DNA of 64,000 nucleotides, taken from NCBI RefSeq assembly GCF_007483665.1, contig NZ_VIQO01000032.1, forward strand, positions 1 to 64,000, in the 5' to 3' direction. The notes under the pieces were generated by a model. The model was not told the origin of the DNA and did no database searches. It saw only the letters and a list, made by a program, of their open reading frames with translations. Source of the stretch: Catellatospora sichuanensis. GTDB lineage: Bacteria; Actinomycetota; Actinomycetes; Mycobacteriales; Micromonosporaceae. Positions 45,443-54,829 of the stretch are shown here, piece by piece (position 1 is the stretch's first letter; each line of letters begins with the position of its first letter). A program made the translations under genes and the position numbers.

Positions 45443-45934
45443 TTAGAGCTGTTTGGCCGCCGACGCGTGCAGCCGGTGGCGACGTCGAGTCACCACCGGC
45501 TGCACGGTCACGCGGCCCATGATCGCCGCGGTCGGGGTGGTGTTGCGGTCTTCAGCGATGCGGACCTGTTCGCGCAGGCCGTCGTGTAGTCGGGTGAGGG
45601 TGCCGTCACGCGTCCAGGTCCGGAAGTAGTGGTAGACCGTCGGCCATGGCGGGAAGCCGACCGGCAGCGCCCGCCACACGCATCCGTTGTGGGCCAGGTA
45701 GCGGATGGCGTCGACGATGTCGCGGCGCGGGTAGAACACTGCGCGGCGGAGGCCGCCGGCCGGCACGTAGCGGGCCATGACCTGCCACTCCGCGTCGGTG
45801 GTGTCCGACGGGTACCGGCGTGCGCGGCCGGTGGGCAGGTGCTGGACCTGAGGTGCCGGGGGTGCGGGATCGGCCCGGCCGCAGACCAGGTAGAAAGACA
45901 CTGTGGGGCCTTCGGGACGGCTTGGCGTAGACAA
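45443..45934 (-). pseudogene. IS5-family transposase, 3'-truncated
   Basis: The N-terminal ~120 residues are a DUF4096-type domain: RRYPSDTTDAEWQVMARYVP, DAIRYLAHNGCVWRALPVGF, then HYFRTWTRDGTLTRLHDGLR. After NTTPTAAI the family sequence stops, and 30 unrelated residues follow to the stop. The DDE catalytic half is missing. A 12-bp inverted repeat (45468-45504, TGCAGCCGGTGG and its complement) marks the broken end. It separates the giant operon's promoter from the satellite block. Confidence 0.75.
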
Positions 45935-46047
45935 CCAAAGCCATACCTGAAGGCCCCACTCTCGTCAGCCCGACACACCGAAACAGACTCAGGTTCTGTC
46001 GTGCCTCAACCGGCGGCCAGTCGGCTGACCTCGCTAATTAACGGGCA

Positions 46048-46300
46048 CTAAGGTTCCGCTGCTGGGCCGCACCCCCAGCTTCGAGGATGCCGAACGCTAC
46101 GAAGAGCGACTCCAAGACCGGCACCGGTTGATCATGAATGGCCTCCGCAGCCTGAGCTGGCTGGATTCCGACGTGCGTGCGCAGATCGGCGACGACCAGG
46201 CCGAGGCGATGCGGCTGATTCACGAGCTGCTGGAACGGCAGACGTCCGGTCCGTCCAGCCCGGTGGCGCGGCAGGCGCAGGTTGACCCCGGCTCCGTCAC
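46048..46300 (+). pseudogene. Truncated gene fragment, unknown family
   Basis: Open from the transposase debris: KVPLLGRTPSFEDAERYEER, LIMNGLRSLSWLDSDVRAQI, then EAMRLIHELLERQTSGPSSP. It looks like a helical interior piece of a protein; start and end are lost. No family is recognised. The metallophosphoesterase gene ends at 46361 on the other strand. Confidence 0.4.
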
Positions 46301-46360
46301 CGCCTTCCTGCCGACCAGCAACCGGCCAAACCGGGCCGTCTACTACCCGGGTCGACGTCG

Positions 46361-48160
46361 TCACGGTGCTTTCCCATTGCGGCCGACGAGAATCGGCGGC
46401 TCGATCAGTCGTGGCCGCCGCAGCGGCTCGGCGGGCACCGGCCGCTTGCGGCCGTCCGTGTCGGCCGCGAGATCCCAGTCATGACATACCTTGTCGATGA
46501 GGATGGGATACAGCGTCAGGTTCCCGTCGGCGCCGATGTGCATGCGGACGAAGCCCTTGTGGTCCTCGATCGACTGGGCGGACATCTGCCAGTCTGCCGC
46601 GACCCCGGTCCCGGCGAGCCGGATGTAGGCGGCGAACGCGAAGCACCCCACCAGCCCGGTCAGCACGCCGGTGCAGGCGAGACATATGGTCAGCACCACC
46701 CATCCAGGCCACGAGTCCGGCCACGGCATCGCCGTGGCGACGGCCAGGCCGCCGATCGCCACGCACAGCTGGAACAGAAACGCGATCACCGGCGCCGGGG
46801 GAGTGCGTGGCGCCCGCAGGGTCAGCACCGGTTTGAAGGAGTACGCCAGCACGACTACGGCCGTGACGATGAGCAGCCACAGCCCCAGTCCCATCGCGGC
46901 GAGGGGGCTGCCGTCGCGGACGGCGCCGATCGGCGAGGACCCTTCCAGCAGACCCAACAGCGGGATCAGCACGATGAACACGATCATGTGCAGAATGCCC
47001 ACCAGCGGCCAGAACCCCGGGTTGCGGAAGGGCAGGCCGCGAGCTGTAGGTGACAGAACGCCCCACGACAGCAGACGGGACAGCCGTTCGTCGGGATATC
47101 GGGTTCGCAGCGTGAACTCGGCCGAGGGCTCCTTCTCCCGTATCCGCGAGTTGGCCTGCGGGATGTGCAGCGTGGCCGGCAGGTCGTGGGTGGCGGAAAG
47201 ATATGCCCCGCCCATGCCGCACGTCACCATCTGGCGAGCCGCCGCGGGATCCGGGCTCGGCTCCGCGTAGCGGGCATAGTGGTGCCTGTCCCCGGTGATC
47301 CACAGGCGGACGCTCGCGCCGGTCGGCGTCGGCTGACCGGTCTGCGCATCGGGGCGGCATTGAATGATCTGCCGGTCGAAGTAGTGCATCGCGTTGAACG
47401 CCTCGACGTCGTCGGTCTCGGCCTTCACCCAGGTGGGGGCCGCGGCGCAGACGATGACCGCGTCACCCGGCCGTAGGTTGGCCGTGACGTGTTCGCGGAA
47501 GAAGCGCAGCTGCGGCTCGTCAATGTAAGCTCCGAGCTGGCTGTCCAGGCCGATCAGCCACCATCGGTGTGGCAGCTGCAGTGCGAAATAGCTGCGGTTC
47601 TGGACCGTGCGCCAGCCGCCCACGTCGCTTCCCTGCGTGAAGATCCGCAGGAACGAGGTGAGGCCGTCGTACCAGTCGTGATTGCCCGGCAGCGCGACCA
47701 GTATCGGCCGCGTCTGGTCGGCGGTCGGCAGCGCGGCGCGGTACGGCCCCGTCAGGCGATCCTCATACGCGCGCGCCGACGCGGTGGGGTAGACCTCATC
47801 ACCGCCGAGCACCAGTAGGGAAGCTCGGGGAAGCACGTGCGGGATCGGGCCGTCCGCCGGGTCCACGTCGAGCTTCTCGTTCGCGATCAGCGAGGCTACC
47901 GTGTAAGTCGCGTCGAATCCGTCGCCCAGGTCGGCCACGAAGTCGATCCACAGTTCCCTGCCGTCGCCGACCAGGCATTCGACTGTCGCCGCCGGTAGGC
48001 TGGCCTGGATCTCCCGCTTGTCGGAGTAGTTCGCGAAGATCGACGAGAGGACGACCTTCACCGCCGTACGACACAGCTCGACGGGGGCGAGCCAACGCAC
48101 CGACGGCTGCGGACTGAAGCCCAGCTCGTCTGCGTGACGGCACAACCGTGCGAGTTTCAT
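46361..48160 (-). CDS. Membrane-anchored metallophosphoesterase
   Basis: A 599-residue protein starting at ATG 48160, with GGGGAG nine bases upstream. Residues ~60-330 carry calcineurin-type motifs: DLGDGFD, GGDEVYP, GNHDWYDGLTSFL, and a late GDRHHYARY in place of GHxH. A Cys-Ala-Ala-Ala segment (VIVCAAAPTWV) replaces the usual 'sHH'. Residues ~385-525 contain four to five transmembrane helices (FWPLVGILHMIVFIVLIPLL). The catalytic part probably faces one side of the membrane and cleaves a phosphodiester or nucleotide. It lies in line with the lysin and SNase genes of the satellite block. Substrate unknown. Confidence 0.8.
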   Translation of the reverse strand: MKLARLCRHADELGFSPQPSVRWLAPVELCRTAVKVVLSSIFANYSDKREIQASLPAATVECLVGDGRELWIDFVADLGDGFDATYTVASLIANEKLDVDPADGPIPHVLPRASLLVLGGDEVYPTASARAYEDRLTGPYRAALPTADQTRPILVALPGNHDWYDGLTSFLRIFTQGSDVGGWRTVQNRSYFALQLPHRWWLIGLDSQLGAYIDEPQLRFFREHVTANLRPGDAVIVCAAAPTWVKAETDDVEAFNAMHYFDRQIIQCRPDAQTGQPTPTGASVRLWITGDRHHYARYAEPSPDPAAARQMVTCGMGGAYLSATHDLPATLHIPQANSRIREKEPSAEFTLRTRYPDERLSRLLSWGVLSPTARGLPFRNPGFWPLVGILHMIVFIVLIPLLGLLEGSSPIGAVRDGSPLAAMGLGLWLLIVTAVVVLAYSFKPVLTLRAPRTPPAPVIAFLFQLCVAIGGLAVATAMPWPDSWPGWVVLTICLACTGVLTGLVGCFAFAAYIRLAGTGVAADWQMSAQSIEDHKGFVRMHIGADGNLTLYPILIDKVCHDWDLAADTDGRKRPVPAEPLRRPRLIEPPILVGRNGKAP

Positions 48161-48281
48161 CGGAGCACTCCCCTTTTGGCGTGTATCGATCCGGTGCTGA
48201 GCCTGTCGTGCGGGTCCGCGGTCCTGGCGGGCCGGCGGCAGACCAGGCTGTTCGGTGGTCTTCTGGCACGGCGCCTGCTAA

Positions 48282-49086
48282 TCGGCGACTCCGCTCAGGT
48301 TGATGGTCATGGTCTTCAAGACGGGCTCGGTCAGGGTCGACCTCGATGACGCGCGGCTGCCCGGAGAGGTCCGCGGCCAGCACGTTGACGAGGCCCTGCG
48401 GTGCGTAGACGCGCTGCACCTCCTCGGCCCGGTCATACTCCAAGACGATCTCCTTGTCCTCGACTTGGATGCCGTTGCGGAACTGAACGACAGCAGCGAC
48501 GAGTTCAGCCCGCCACTGGCCGCCGGTGCGGAGCTGAGCGGCGGTCCCAGCGGGCGCGGCAATGCTGTGGGCAGTTCGGACGGGCGGTTCGGCCCGGGCA
48601 CGCCCGGGTGCCAGATGGGCCTGGCGGTCGCGGGTCGACCGGCGTGGCGCTGCGGAGCTGCGGCAGAAGGCTCAGCAGCGTAGATCCGGTGCAGATCCGC
48701 CGTGACGCGCTCCGGGAGGGTTGGTCGCAGGGCGGTGAGCGTGAGCCGGTACAAGACCCCGACGGGCGCGTCGTCGGCCTGCAACACCTGCCGGAGCATG
48801 GCGGTGCCGACATCCGAGAGCTGGACGCTGAGCACCGCCACGTTGTCGCCGACCAGCGAGCGCACGGTGGGCCGAGACGCAACGCGGTCTCGAGCATCAG
48901 TAACCCGCCACCGCGATCACCCTCGACCGCCCCGGATCGGGTGAGGACGAGGCTGAAGGCCGGGCCGTCCTCCCGTTCGGCCAGGCTCACCGGCGCTGGC
49001 AGGTACCAGAACTGGTGGGGATCGGCGTCGTCCGTGAATACTGTGATTCTCTCGGCCAGCAGCGGTGCCATGCTGAGCTGCGGCAT
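48282..49086 (-). pseudogene. Frameshifted relative of the giant-operon class
   Basis: Starts MPQLSMAPLLAERITVF with GAGGAGG upstream, then FWYLPAPVSLAEREDGPAFS and LVLTRSGAVEGDRGGGLLML. It continues in a second frame (RSLVGDNVAVLSVQLSDVGT, then LYRLTLTALRPTLPERVTAD), a third (LVNVLAADLSGQPRVIEVD) and a fourth, ending VLKTMTINLSGVAD. At least three frameshifts make it nonfunctional. It was a ~270-residue protein with a 'Q-F-W-Y-L-P' start that I cannot assign to a known family. It sits between the lysin and the phosphoesterase. Confidence 0.65.
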
Positions 49087-49297
49087 CCGTTGGCCTCCTC
49101 GGTCAGCTCCGTGCGACAGCGCGGGATGTCGCGAGTGACGGCGGTGCCCTGCACGCCCACGCAGACCGGGTCGCGCCGGAGTCTCACTTCCGGCGTCGGC
49201 CACATCTGTGCAGCGCCGGCGGTACGGCCCGTTCTGGCACAGGCGGCAGGGGCCGCCGTGAGGTGTTCAGTCAATCCGCTGGAGCACCCGAGCGGGC

Positions 49298-50542
49298 TCA
49301 CACCACCGCCGGGGCGTTGATGAGCTTGGCGAAGTCCGCCACCGTGCCTCGGAAGGCGTTGGCGTCGCAGGTCTGCTGGCCGCCGATAACGGCACGGCTG
49401 CCGAACTGCCAGATGGCGGGAACCCTACCGCTGTACTCGACCCAGCCGCGGCCGGTGTCGCCGCCGCGCGCCTCGTAGAGGTCCTTGAAATTGTCGATGG
49501 CGTTGGGACCGTAGTCGCTGGACCACAGCGGATCGCCGCTGCCGATCGTGTCGCCGTAGCACCAGTTCGGCGCGTAGAGCACCGCGCTCTTGGTGGTGCG
49601 TTTCTCGAGCTGCTCGCACATCTCGAGGCCCACCCAGGGCGGTACGAGGTCGTATGGCCCGTTTTGGTCGGACCAGTGTTCGAGGTCGACCTGCCAGAAC
49701 CAGCCGGGCAGCGTCGCCCAGCCCGGGAACTGCTTGGTCGTCTCGGCCAGGGCGAACTCGACCTGCTGCGTGACCCCGCCGTGGCCGTTGTTGCCCGGTG
49801 TGCGGGGCACGATGTACGCGCCGATGAACGGGATGTCCGCGGCCTTGGCCGCCTTGAACTTCTCACCGGCCCGTGTGTGGACGGTTCTGGTGCCCTCGGT
49901 CACCTTGTGGGTGAAGAAGCTGATCCCCTCCTTGGCCGCGGCCGTGATGTGCGCGGCCCGCATCCCGCGGGTGTGGTCGAAGTCGGAGGCGTCCCAGCCG
50001 AAGAGCCTGCTCGTCGTGGCGACGGGCGTGATCCGGTGGGTCGCCTTGGGCTTGGCCGTTCCCCACTTCTGCTGCGCGCGGGACTCCATTTTCCCCAGCA
50101 GCACCGCCGAGGTGGCGTAGTGCACGTGGTTGTCGTGATCAGGGATCCCGCTCGACGGCTTCTGCGCCCTGATGTTGAAACCGTTGTCGTCACTGAACGG
50201 AGTGGTGTGGAACATCTCGACCGTGAGGTCCCCGAAGTTCTCGTACAGCCACTTCGCCAGGTCCCGCATCTTCGCGGAGTCGACTCCGTTCTTGCCCAGC
50301 TTGCCTGAGCCCGGTCGGCCGAAGGTGACGAAGTCGACCGCGGCGGTAGGCGAGCCGTTGTAGATCTGACCGTTGTGGTGCGACCAGGTGCCGCCATCGG
50401 CTTCGAAGGGCCGGTATGCGGAGCTGACGAAGACTTCATCGGCGGCCGGATACCACTTCTCGACGAAGTCGACGAGCTTGCGGCCGTTCGGGCCGACGGA
50501 CGCCACCCAGTCCGGGCGGAAATTCCATAGTGTGACAGGCAT
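49298..50542 (-). CDS. Bimodular lysin: M15-like peptidase plus GH25 muramidase
   Basis: A 414-residue protein starting at ATG 50542 (AAGGGG upstream). Residues ~40-145 resemble an M15/VanY-type fold: SSAYRPFEADGGTWSHHNG, AVDFVTFG and DHDNHVHYATS supply His/Asp metal ligands. Residues ~185-410 are a GH25 muramidase: LFGWDASDFDHTRGM, EGISFFTHKVTEG, catalytic D-x-E in WQVDLEHWSD, and YAPNWCYG. The pair would cut both glycan and peptide of peptidoglycan, like a phage endolysin. There is no signal peptide, so export needs a holin, lysis or another route. No phage genes are adjacent; it lies in the satellite block of the giant operon. Confidence 0.85.
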   Translation of the reverse strand: MPVTLWNFRPDWVASVGPNGRKLVDFVEKWYPAADEVFVSSAYRPFEADGGTWSHHNGQIYNGSPTAAVDFVTFGRPGSGKLGKNGVDSAKMRDLAKWLYENFGDLTVEMFHTTPFSDDNGFNIRAQKPSSGIPDHDNHVHYATSAVLLGKMESRAQQKWGTAKPKATHRITPVATTSRLFGWDASDFDHTRGMRAAHITAAAKEGISFFTHKVTEGTRTVHTRAGEKFKAAKAADIPFIGAYIVPRTPGNNGHGGVTQQVEFALAETTKQFPGWATLPGWFWQVDLEHWSDQNGPYDLVPPWVGLEMCEQLEKRTTKSAVLYAPNWCYGDTIGSGDPLWSSDYGPNAIDNFKDLYEARGGDTGRGWVEYSGRVPAIWQFGSRAVIGGQQTCDANAFRGTVADFAKLINAPAVV

Positions 50543-50967
50543 GGTATTCCCCTTCTCCGAGGCAGGCCGCGTCGCGGCCCGTGGGACCAGAGACGATTGC
50601 TCGGTAGCGGAACGCTTGAGGGAATGGAATCGAGTCTGCTCGGTTGTGGATCCGGCAGCTCCGGAGGAGGCATCGTCGCCCGATGCGGGACCTTGACTCG
50701 GTCTTCAAAAGACCCTTGATCAGTCCTCAAACAGGATTCTACCAGGAATGATCGGATAGCGTCCCATATAGAAGGAAAACGAAGTAGTACTGCCCGATGC
50801 AAGTTGCATCAACCGGAATAAGCCCCTCGCGGGCAGCCGGCGCGTCCCCGACCTGTGGCGGGCGTCTGACCTGCCGGCCGACCAGCTGGCGTCACCGCGA
50901 GCGTGATTCCGCCGATTCGGCCCTGGAACATCCGTAGACAAACGCCCTGAAATGGGAAGACAATTCA
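50543..50967. other. Divergent intergenic region
   Basis: About 425 bp between the lysin and the plus-strand protease remnant. GGATTCTACC ... GGATAGCG at 50734-50761 partly matches the shared leader (GGACTCTACT ... GGATAGCG) with a longer spacer, so it may be a third member. A small hairpin GGTCTT-CAA-AAGACC lies at ~50700-50714. No gene is supported. Confidence 0.4.
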
Positions 50968-51480
50968 ATGAAGCTGGCGGTCCTACCGCTCTGGTGTGCC
51001 GACACGCCTCGGGTCACCGACTTCGACCAGGCGTGGATGGGCGGACTCGTCGACCAGATCGCACAGTACTTCGCGAAGCAGTCCGGCGACCGGGTGGGCA
51101 TCACCTTCTCGGTACTCGACTGGTTCCAACTGCCCTACACCAGCCAGCAGTGGAACGACCTCGGCTTCGATGCCGGGCCGGTCGTCGAAGCCCGCCTCGG
51201 TGTCGACCTGACCGACTCCAGCCACTTCGCGCTGGTGATCGACAAGTTCGATGCCCGGCGGCGCGGCGGTGTCGCCGCTGCATCCCACCCACGTCCACGT
51301 CGGCGCGCAGAGCTTCGACCCGGCGCTGCTTGCGCACGAGATCGGACACTTCTTCGGCACTGAGCAGGCCAACCTCGACTCGCCCAACGGACCAAGGGAG
51401 TACGACGACCGGTTCTGCCTCATGGGCCGGAAGGGCCCGAAAGCGAGCTTCGCGCACCCGGCGCTCAACCGGTGGCGCGC
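50968..51480 (+). pseudogene. HExxH metalloprotease, frameshifted and 3'-truncated
   Basis: MKLAVLPLWCADTPRVTDFD leads to WFQLPYTSQQWNDLGFDAG and FALVIDKFDAR. After a slip near 51262 it gives THVHVGAQSFDPALLAHEIG, HFFGTEQANLDSP and DRFCLMGRKGP. HEIGH plus a CLMG Met-turn mark a metzincin-like protease of the kind fused in protein B. Coding similarity ends at ~51480, where the minus-strand duplicate of gene F begins. It has no signal peptide and is inactive. Confidence 0.7.
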
Positions 51481-51485
51481 CGTGC

Positions 51486-53506
51486 TGGACCAGGTACTCC
51501 AGTGGCCTGTCCGCGGGCAGGTCCACCGGGTTGTCGGTGTGCCGGGCCGGAACCGGCTGATCGGTGTCGCCTCCGTCACGAGCTGCGACGCGATCGGCGC
51601 CCCGCCGTCCTCACCCTGGAACTCGGCCAGCTGCCATTGCCTGTTGAACTTGATTCCGGGCACGGTGCCGACCGCGCCGTCGGGCAGGTACACCGCCGGC
51701 AGGTAGCGCCCGAGCCAGGTCAGCATCTCAAGATCGACCAGGCGCAGCTGTGCGAGATCGAGCGTCTCTCGCAGCAGTCCGGCCAGGTTGTCGGTCGTCC
51801 ACGCCGCCCCGGGCACCGCGGGCACGGCCAGCAGCATCGTCTTGGGCGGCCGCGCTCCCGGCGCGTCGAAGTGGAACGAGACCCCGCCGACTGGATCTCT
51901 TCGGGGATCTGCTCGGCCCACGTGTCGATCACGAGCGCCGCGGTCGGCACGGACATGTCGACGCCGTCCGGCCCGCGGATCACCAGGCCGGTCGCGGGGA
52001 CGACGGCCGAGGGCGGGCCGTCGTCGAGCCGGGCCGCGCCGACCCACCGTCCCCGGCCGCGAACGGTGTCTGCCCGGCGTGCAGGACCAGCGCCTGGCCG
52101 GTGCCCGCCGCGTCGGCGTACAGCAGCAGGTCGCTGAGGCGCAGCCACCGCCGGCCGGACCGTGCCCGTACGGTCGAGCCAGGTCCGGACCGGATCCCGG
52201 CCCGGATCACCGTGCCGCACGCCCGGACCCAGGGAGCTGTGAAGCACCGTCGCGTTCGGCGGGATGAACAGGTCCGCGGCGCGAAATCCCGGACCGAACA
52301 GCGCGGTCAGCGCCTCACTGAGGGCGTACGCGTCGGCCGAGCCGGGCTCACCGTCCGACGCGGCCGCAGCCGTGTCCAGGCGCGCCTTGACCGACTTCCT
52401 GGCCGACACCAGTCCCACGACGAGCTCGTCGCCGGTGCCGTCGGGGCCGTTGCGGGGTTGGCGACGCCGAACGCGGCGACCTTGAGCAGCCACTGCCGCA
52501 CCAGCTCGTCCGAGCTGATCCCCCCGGCGCGGCGACCTTCAGCCGCCACCGCCGCACCAGCTCATCCGAACCGAGCTCCTCCGGTGGGGCGTCGTCCAGC
52601 ACCTGTCGCAGGCTCTGCAATGCGCCGTCGACCCGCGCCCGCAGATCGGCAGGGGGCTCGACCTGCGGCGGGTGTGCCGCCGGCGCGAAGTCCGCGGCCG
52701 TCGCGGCCCGGCCCGCGGCGAGCGCGGCGGCGAGGGCACGCGCCAGCGCGATCAGCTCACCCGCCCCGACGACCGTCCGCGGCCACGCTGTGTCTCGGTC
52801 GTGGCTCAGCCGCGGCACGGCATGGGGCGCGACACCGGCCGGCTGCCGCGGACCCGACCGCGCGAGCAGCACCGCTTCGAGGGTGTCGTCCGCGGCGAGC
52901 GCGACCACGTCCAGCGCACACCCGTCGACCAGCGGCCAGGGATACTCGGTGACCACGGGCGGGGACCCGGCATCCCCGTCCGGGACACGCCAGGCGATGC
53001 GGACCCGAAGCCGGTCGGTCGGACCGAGCAGATGTCCGGCCCAGGCGTCCAGGCACGGCTCGGCCAGCGCCCAGGGCCGCTCCCGAAGCCGCGGCTCGCC
53101 CCAGCCGGACGCCAGCGCGAGGCTGCCGGGCACGGCGACGAGGACCCGGTGCGTCACCGGGGTCGCAGAGCGGACCGTGTCGAGCACCTGGGGCCGGGGA
53201 GGGGGTGCCCCGCTGGCGGCCAGCGAGTCGAGGGTCGCCCCGGTCCGTTCCGGGTTGCCGTGGGCGAGCTGGTGCACGCTGTCGGCCAGCAGGAGGTCGG
53301 CGACGGCGTCGACGTCGTCCTGGAGACTGCCGAGCGCGGCCCGCAGTGCCTGCTCCTCGGCTGCCGACCAGGCCGGACGACCGCCCTGCAGCCGGCCGCG
53401 GAGCAGATCGAGCGCCGCGTCGGCGGCGCCCAACTCGGCAAGCCGCGCACCGTTGACGACATCGTGCGCGGCGACGCGGGTCCGCAGCGAACAGCTGAGA
53501 CAGCAT
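51486..53506 (-). pseudogene. Collapsed duplicate of the giant operon (A'-E'-F' fusion)
   Basis: Read from 53506: MLSQLFAADP, the start of gene A. It then jumps to the gene E sequence (AHDVVNGARLAELGAADAAL, matching E's AHDVVDGARLAELGTDAALG) and follows E's C-terminal third with several frameshifts and a short tandem duplication near 52500. At VPGIKFN it jumps again into gene F (RQWQLAEFQGEDGGAPIASQ). Identity to the intact copies is high but decayed. Two deletions at matching genes therefore reduced a whole second operon to ~2 kb. It is nonfunctional as a set, but direct evidence that the operon existed twice. Confidence 0.85.
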
Positions 53507-53536
53507 GAAGTCCCCGCTGCCGTCGAGACGGCGGTA

Positions 53537-53779
53537 TCAGCCTTCGTTGACAATCCTGAGCACGGTGACCTCGCGGACCCCGGCGATCTGCGTGCTCAGC
53601 TCCAGCAGCGCGGTCTGCAGGAAGGACATGTCGTCGCACGCCAGGTGGCCGACGATCTCACCGTCGGGATGCATGGCTGCGGTGCCCAGCTTGCAGTTGC
53701 CCAGGCTCCTGGTCCGCAGCTGCTCCTCGACGTCGCGCACGGCCGGATCGCACTCCAACATGATGTAGGCCCGCAGCAT
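53537..53779 (-). CDS. AsnC/Lrp-type ligand-binding (RAM) domain protein
   Basis: An 80-residue protein from ATG 53779 (MLRAYIMLECDPAVRDVEEQ). A GTG at 53797 would overlap the SNase stop (GTGA) and add six residues. The strand-helix-strand layout and VGHLACDDMSFLQTALLELS resemble the RAM/ACT-like effector domain of Lrp/AsnC regulators without the DNA-binding part. Stand-alone RAM proteins form oligomers and bind amino acids. It is co-transcribed with the SNase-like gene. Function in this locus is unknown. Confidence 0.65.
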   Translation of the reverse strand: MLRAYIMLECDPAVRDVEEQLRTRSLGNCKLGTAAMHPDGEIVGHLACDDMSFLQTALLELSTQIAGVREVTVLRIVNEG

Positions 53780-53793
53780 GGTCGCCCGCCGTG

Positions 53794-54705
53794 TCACTCA
53801 GCGGCCGCGAGCCGCGGCGACGGGGTCAGGTTGAGCCGGGGGACAGCCTCGCTGAGATCCTGCGGCCAGATCCACAACCGGTGCTCGGGTTGGACGGTGA
53901 AGTAGTCGTCGGGGTCGTGCAACACGCGGGTGGTCACGTCGGCGCAGTAGCGCTCGCGCCAGGTGAACAGGCTGTCCGGTTCCTGCGGCTGGTCGGAGAC
54001 CTTCTTACGGGTGATGTGGAACAGCTTCTCCATCGCGCGGTACTCGTAGGCCAGCAGCGTCACCGGTTGCGACCAGATGCCGCGCAGCGCGGCGCGCGCC
54101 TCGGCGGCCCTGCGGATCAGCAGCGCCAGGTCGGGCGCGCTGGGGATGGACGGGTAGATGACGAACGGCGCGGCGTGCCCGGCGGCGACCAGGTCTAGGT
54201 TGAACGTCGCCCGTTGCTCGCGGCTGAGCTGTGCCAGTTCCGCGCGGGAGAAGTTCGGAGCCAGGTAGGCCAGCAGGCGGGAGTTGCCGTCGAAGGGTGC
54301 GTCGGCGATGCGGATGAACAGGTTGCGCTTGGTGCCGTCGGGGCGCAGCAGTCGGTCCTCCATGTTCTGTTTGGCGAACGCCGATGCCGCCTGCCCCTGC
54401 TCGAACTGCAGCGTGCCCGCCTTGCCGGTCTCGAGCTTCGGCAGCATGAACTCGGCCAGCCGGGCGTCGATCGGCGCCTGGCCGTCCCGGATCCAGGTGG
54501 CCAGCTGCTGGAAGTTCTGGTCCATCTCGTGTGCGCGCTCTTCGGTGCGGGCGGTGACCTCCGGGGTGTCGACCGACAGCATCCGCACGGGCATGCGCAG
54601 GTTCGGAGTGTCGCCGTCGGTCGTGTCGAGCAACGCCCGAGACCCGAGGGAAGGCATCGAGGTCCCTGCCGGAGCCCAGAAGATTTGCACAGCTTGTTCG
54701 GTCAC
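53794..54705 (-). CDS. SNase-like (thermonuclease-fold) protein
   Basis: A 303-residue protein. The SNase fold is visible as RMPVRMLSVDTPEVTARTEE (the family's D-T-P-E loop), NLFIRIADAPFDGNSRLLAY (Arg in the xGRxLAY position) and FNLDLVAAGHAAPFVIYPS. A long helical insert lies between (residues ~65-150). C-terminal residues include RERYCADVTTRVLHDPDDYF. Secreted relatives cut DNA/RNA with Ca2+; this one has no signal peptide and the insert is unusual, so a binding or intracellular role is equally possible. It is first in its operon, behind the leader shared with the giant operon. Confidence 0.75.
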   Translation of the reverse strand: MTEQAVQIFWAPAGTSMPSLGSRALLDTTDGDTPNLRMPVRMLSVDTPEVTARTEERAHEMDQNFQQLATWIRDGQAPIDARLAEFMLPKLETGKAGTLQFEQGQAASAFAKQNMEDRLLRPDGTKRNLFIRIADAPFDGNSRLLAYLAPNFSRAELAQLSREQRATFNLDLVAAGHAAPFVIYPSIPSAPDLALLIRRAAEARAALRGIWSQPVTLLAYEYRAMEKLFHITRKKVSDQPQEPDSLFTWRERYCADVTTRVLHDPDDYFTVQPEHRLWIWPQDLSEAVPRLNLTPSPRLAAAE

Positions 54706-54763
54706 GGTAGCTCCCGGGGTCGGTGGCCGCAGGCGGTCACGGCACGCGGCCGCCTATCCCCTT

Positions 54764-54813
54764 AATAGGGGCAATTAGCCTGATTCGGACTCTACTAGCC
54801 GCATAGCGAAGAC
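54764..54813 (-). promoter_or_regulatory. Shared operon leader, copy 2
   Basis: AATAGGGGCAATTAGCCTGA, then TTCGGACTCTACTAGCCGCA and TAGCGAAGAC; five or six mismatches in 50 against 45362-45411. Similarity fades on both sides. It lies ~60 bp upstream of the SNase start, a sensible promoter position. Confidence 0.65.
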
Positions 54814-54829
54814 GCCGGACCATTCCCCA

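Noticed and set aside
29773-54705. Giant operon as an extracellular contractile injection system or prophage
   Set aside because: I found no sheath, tube, spike, baseplate, AAA+ ATPase, capsid, terminase or portal. The lysin and PG-binding domain alone are not enough.
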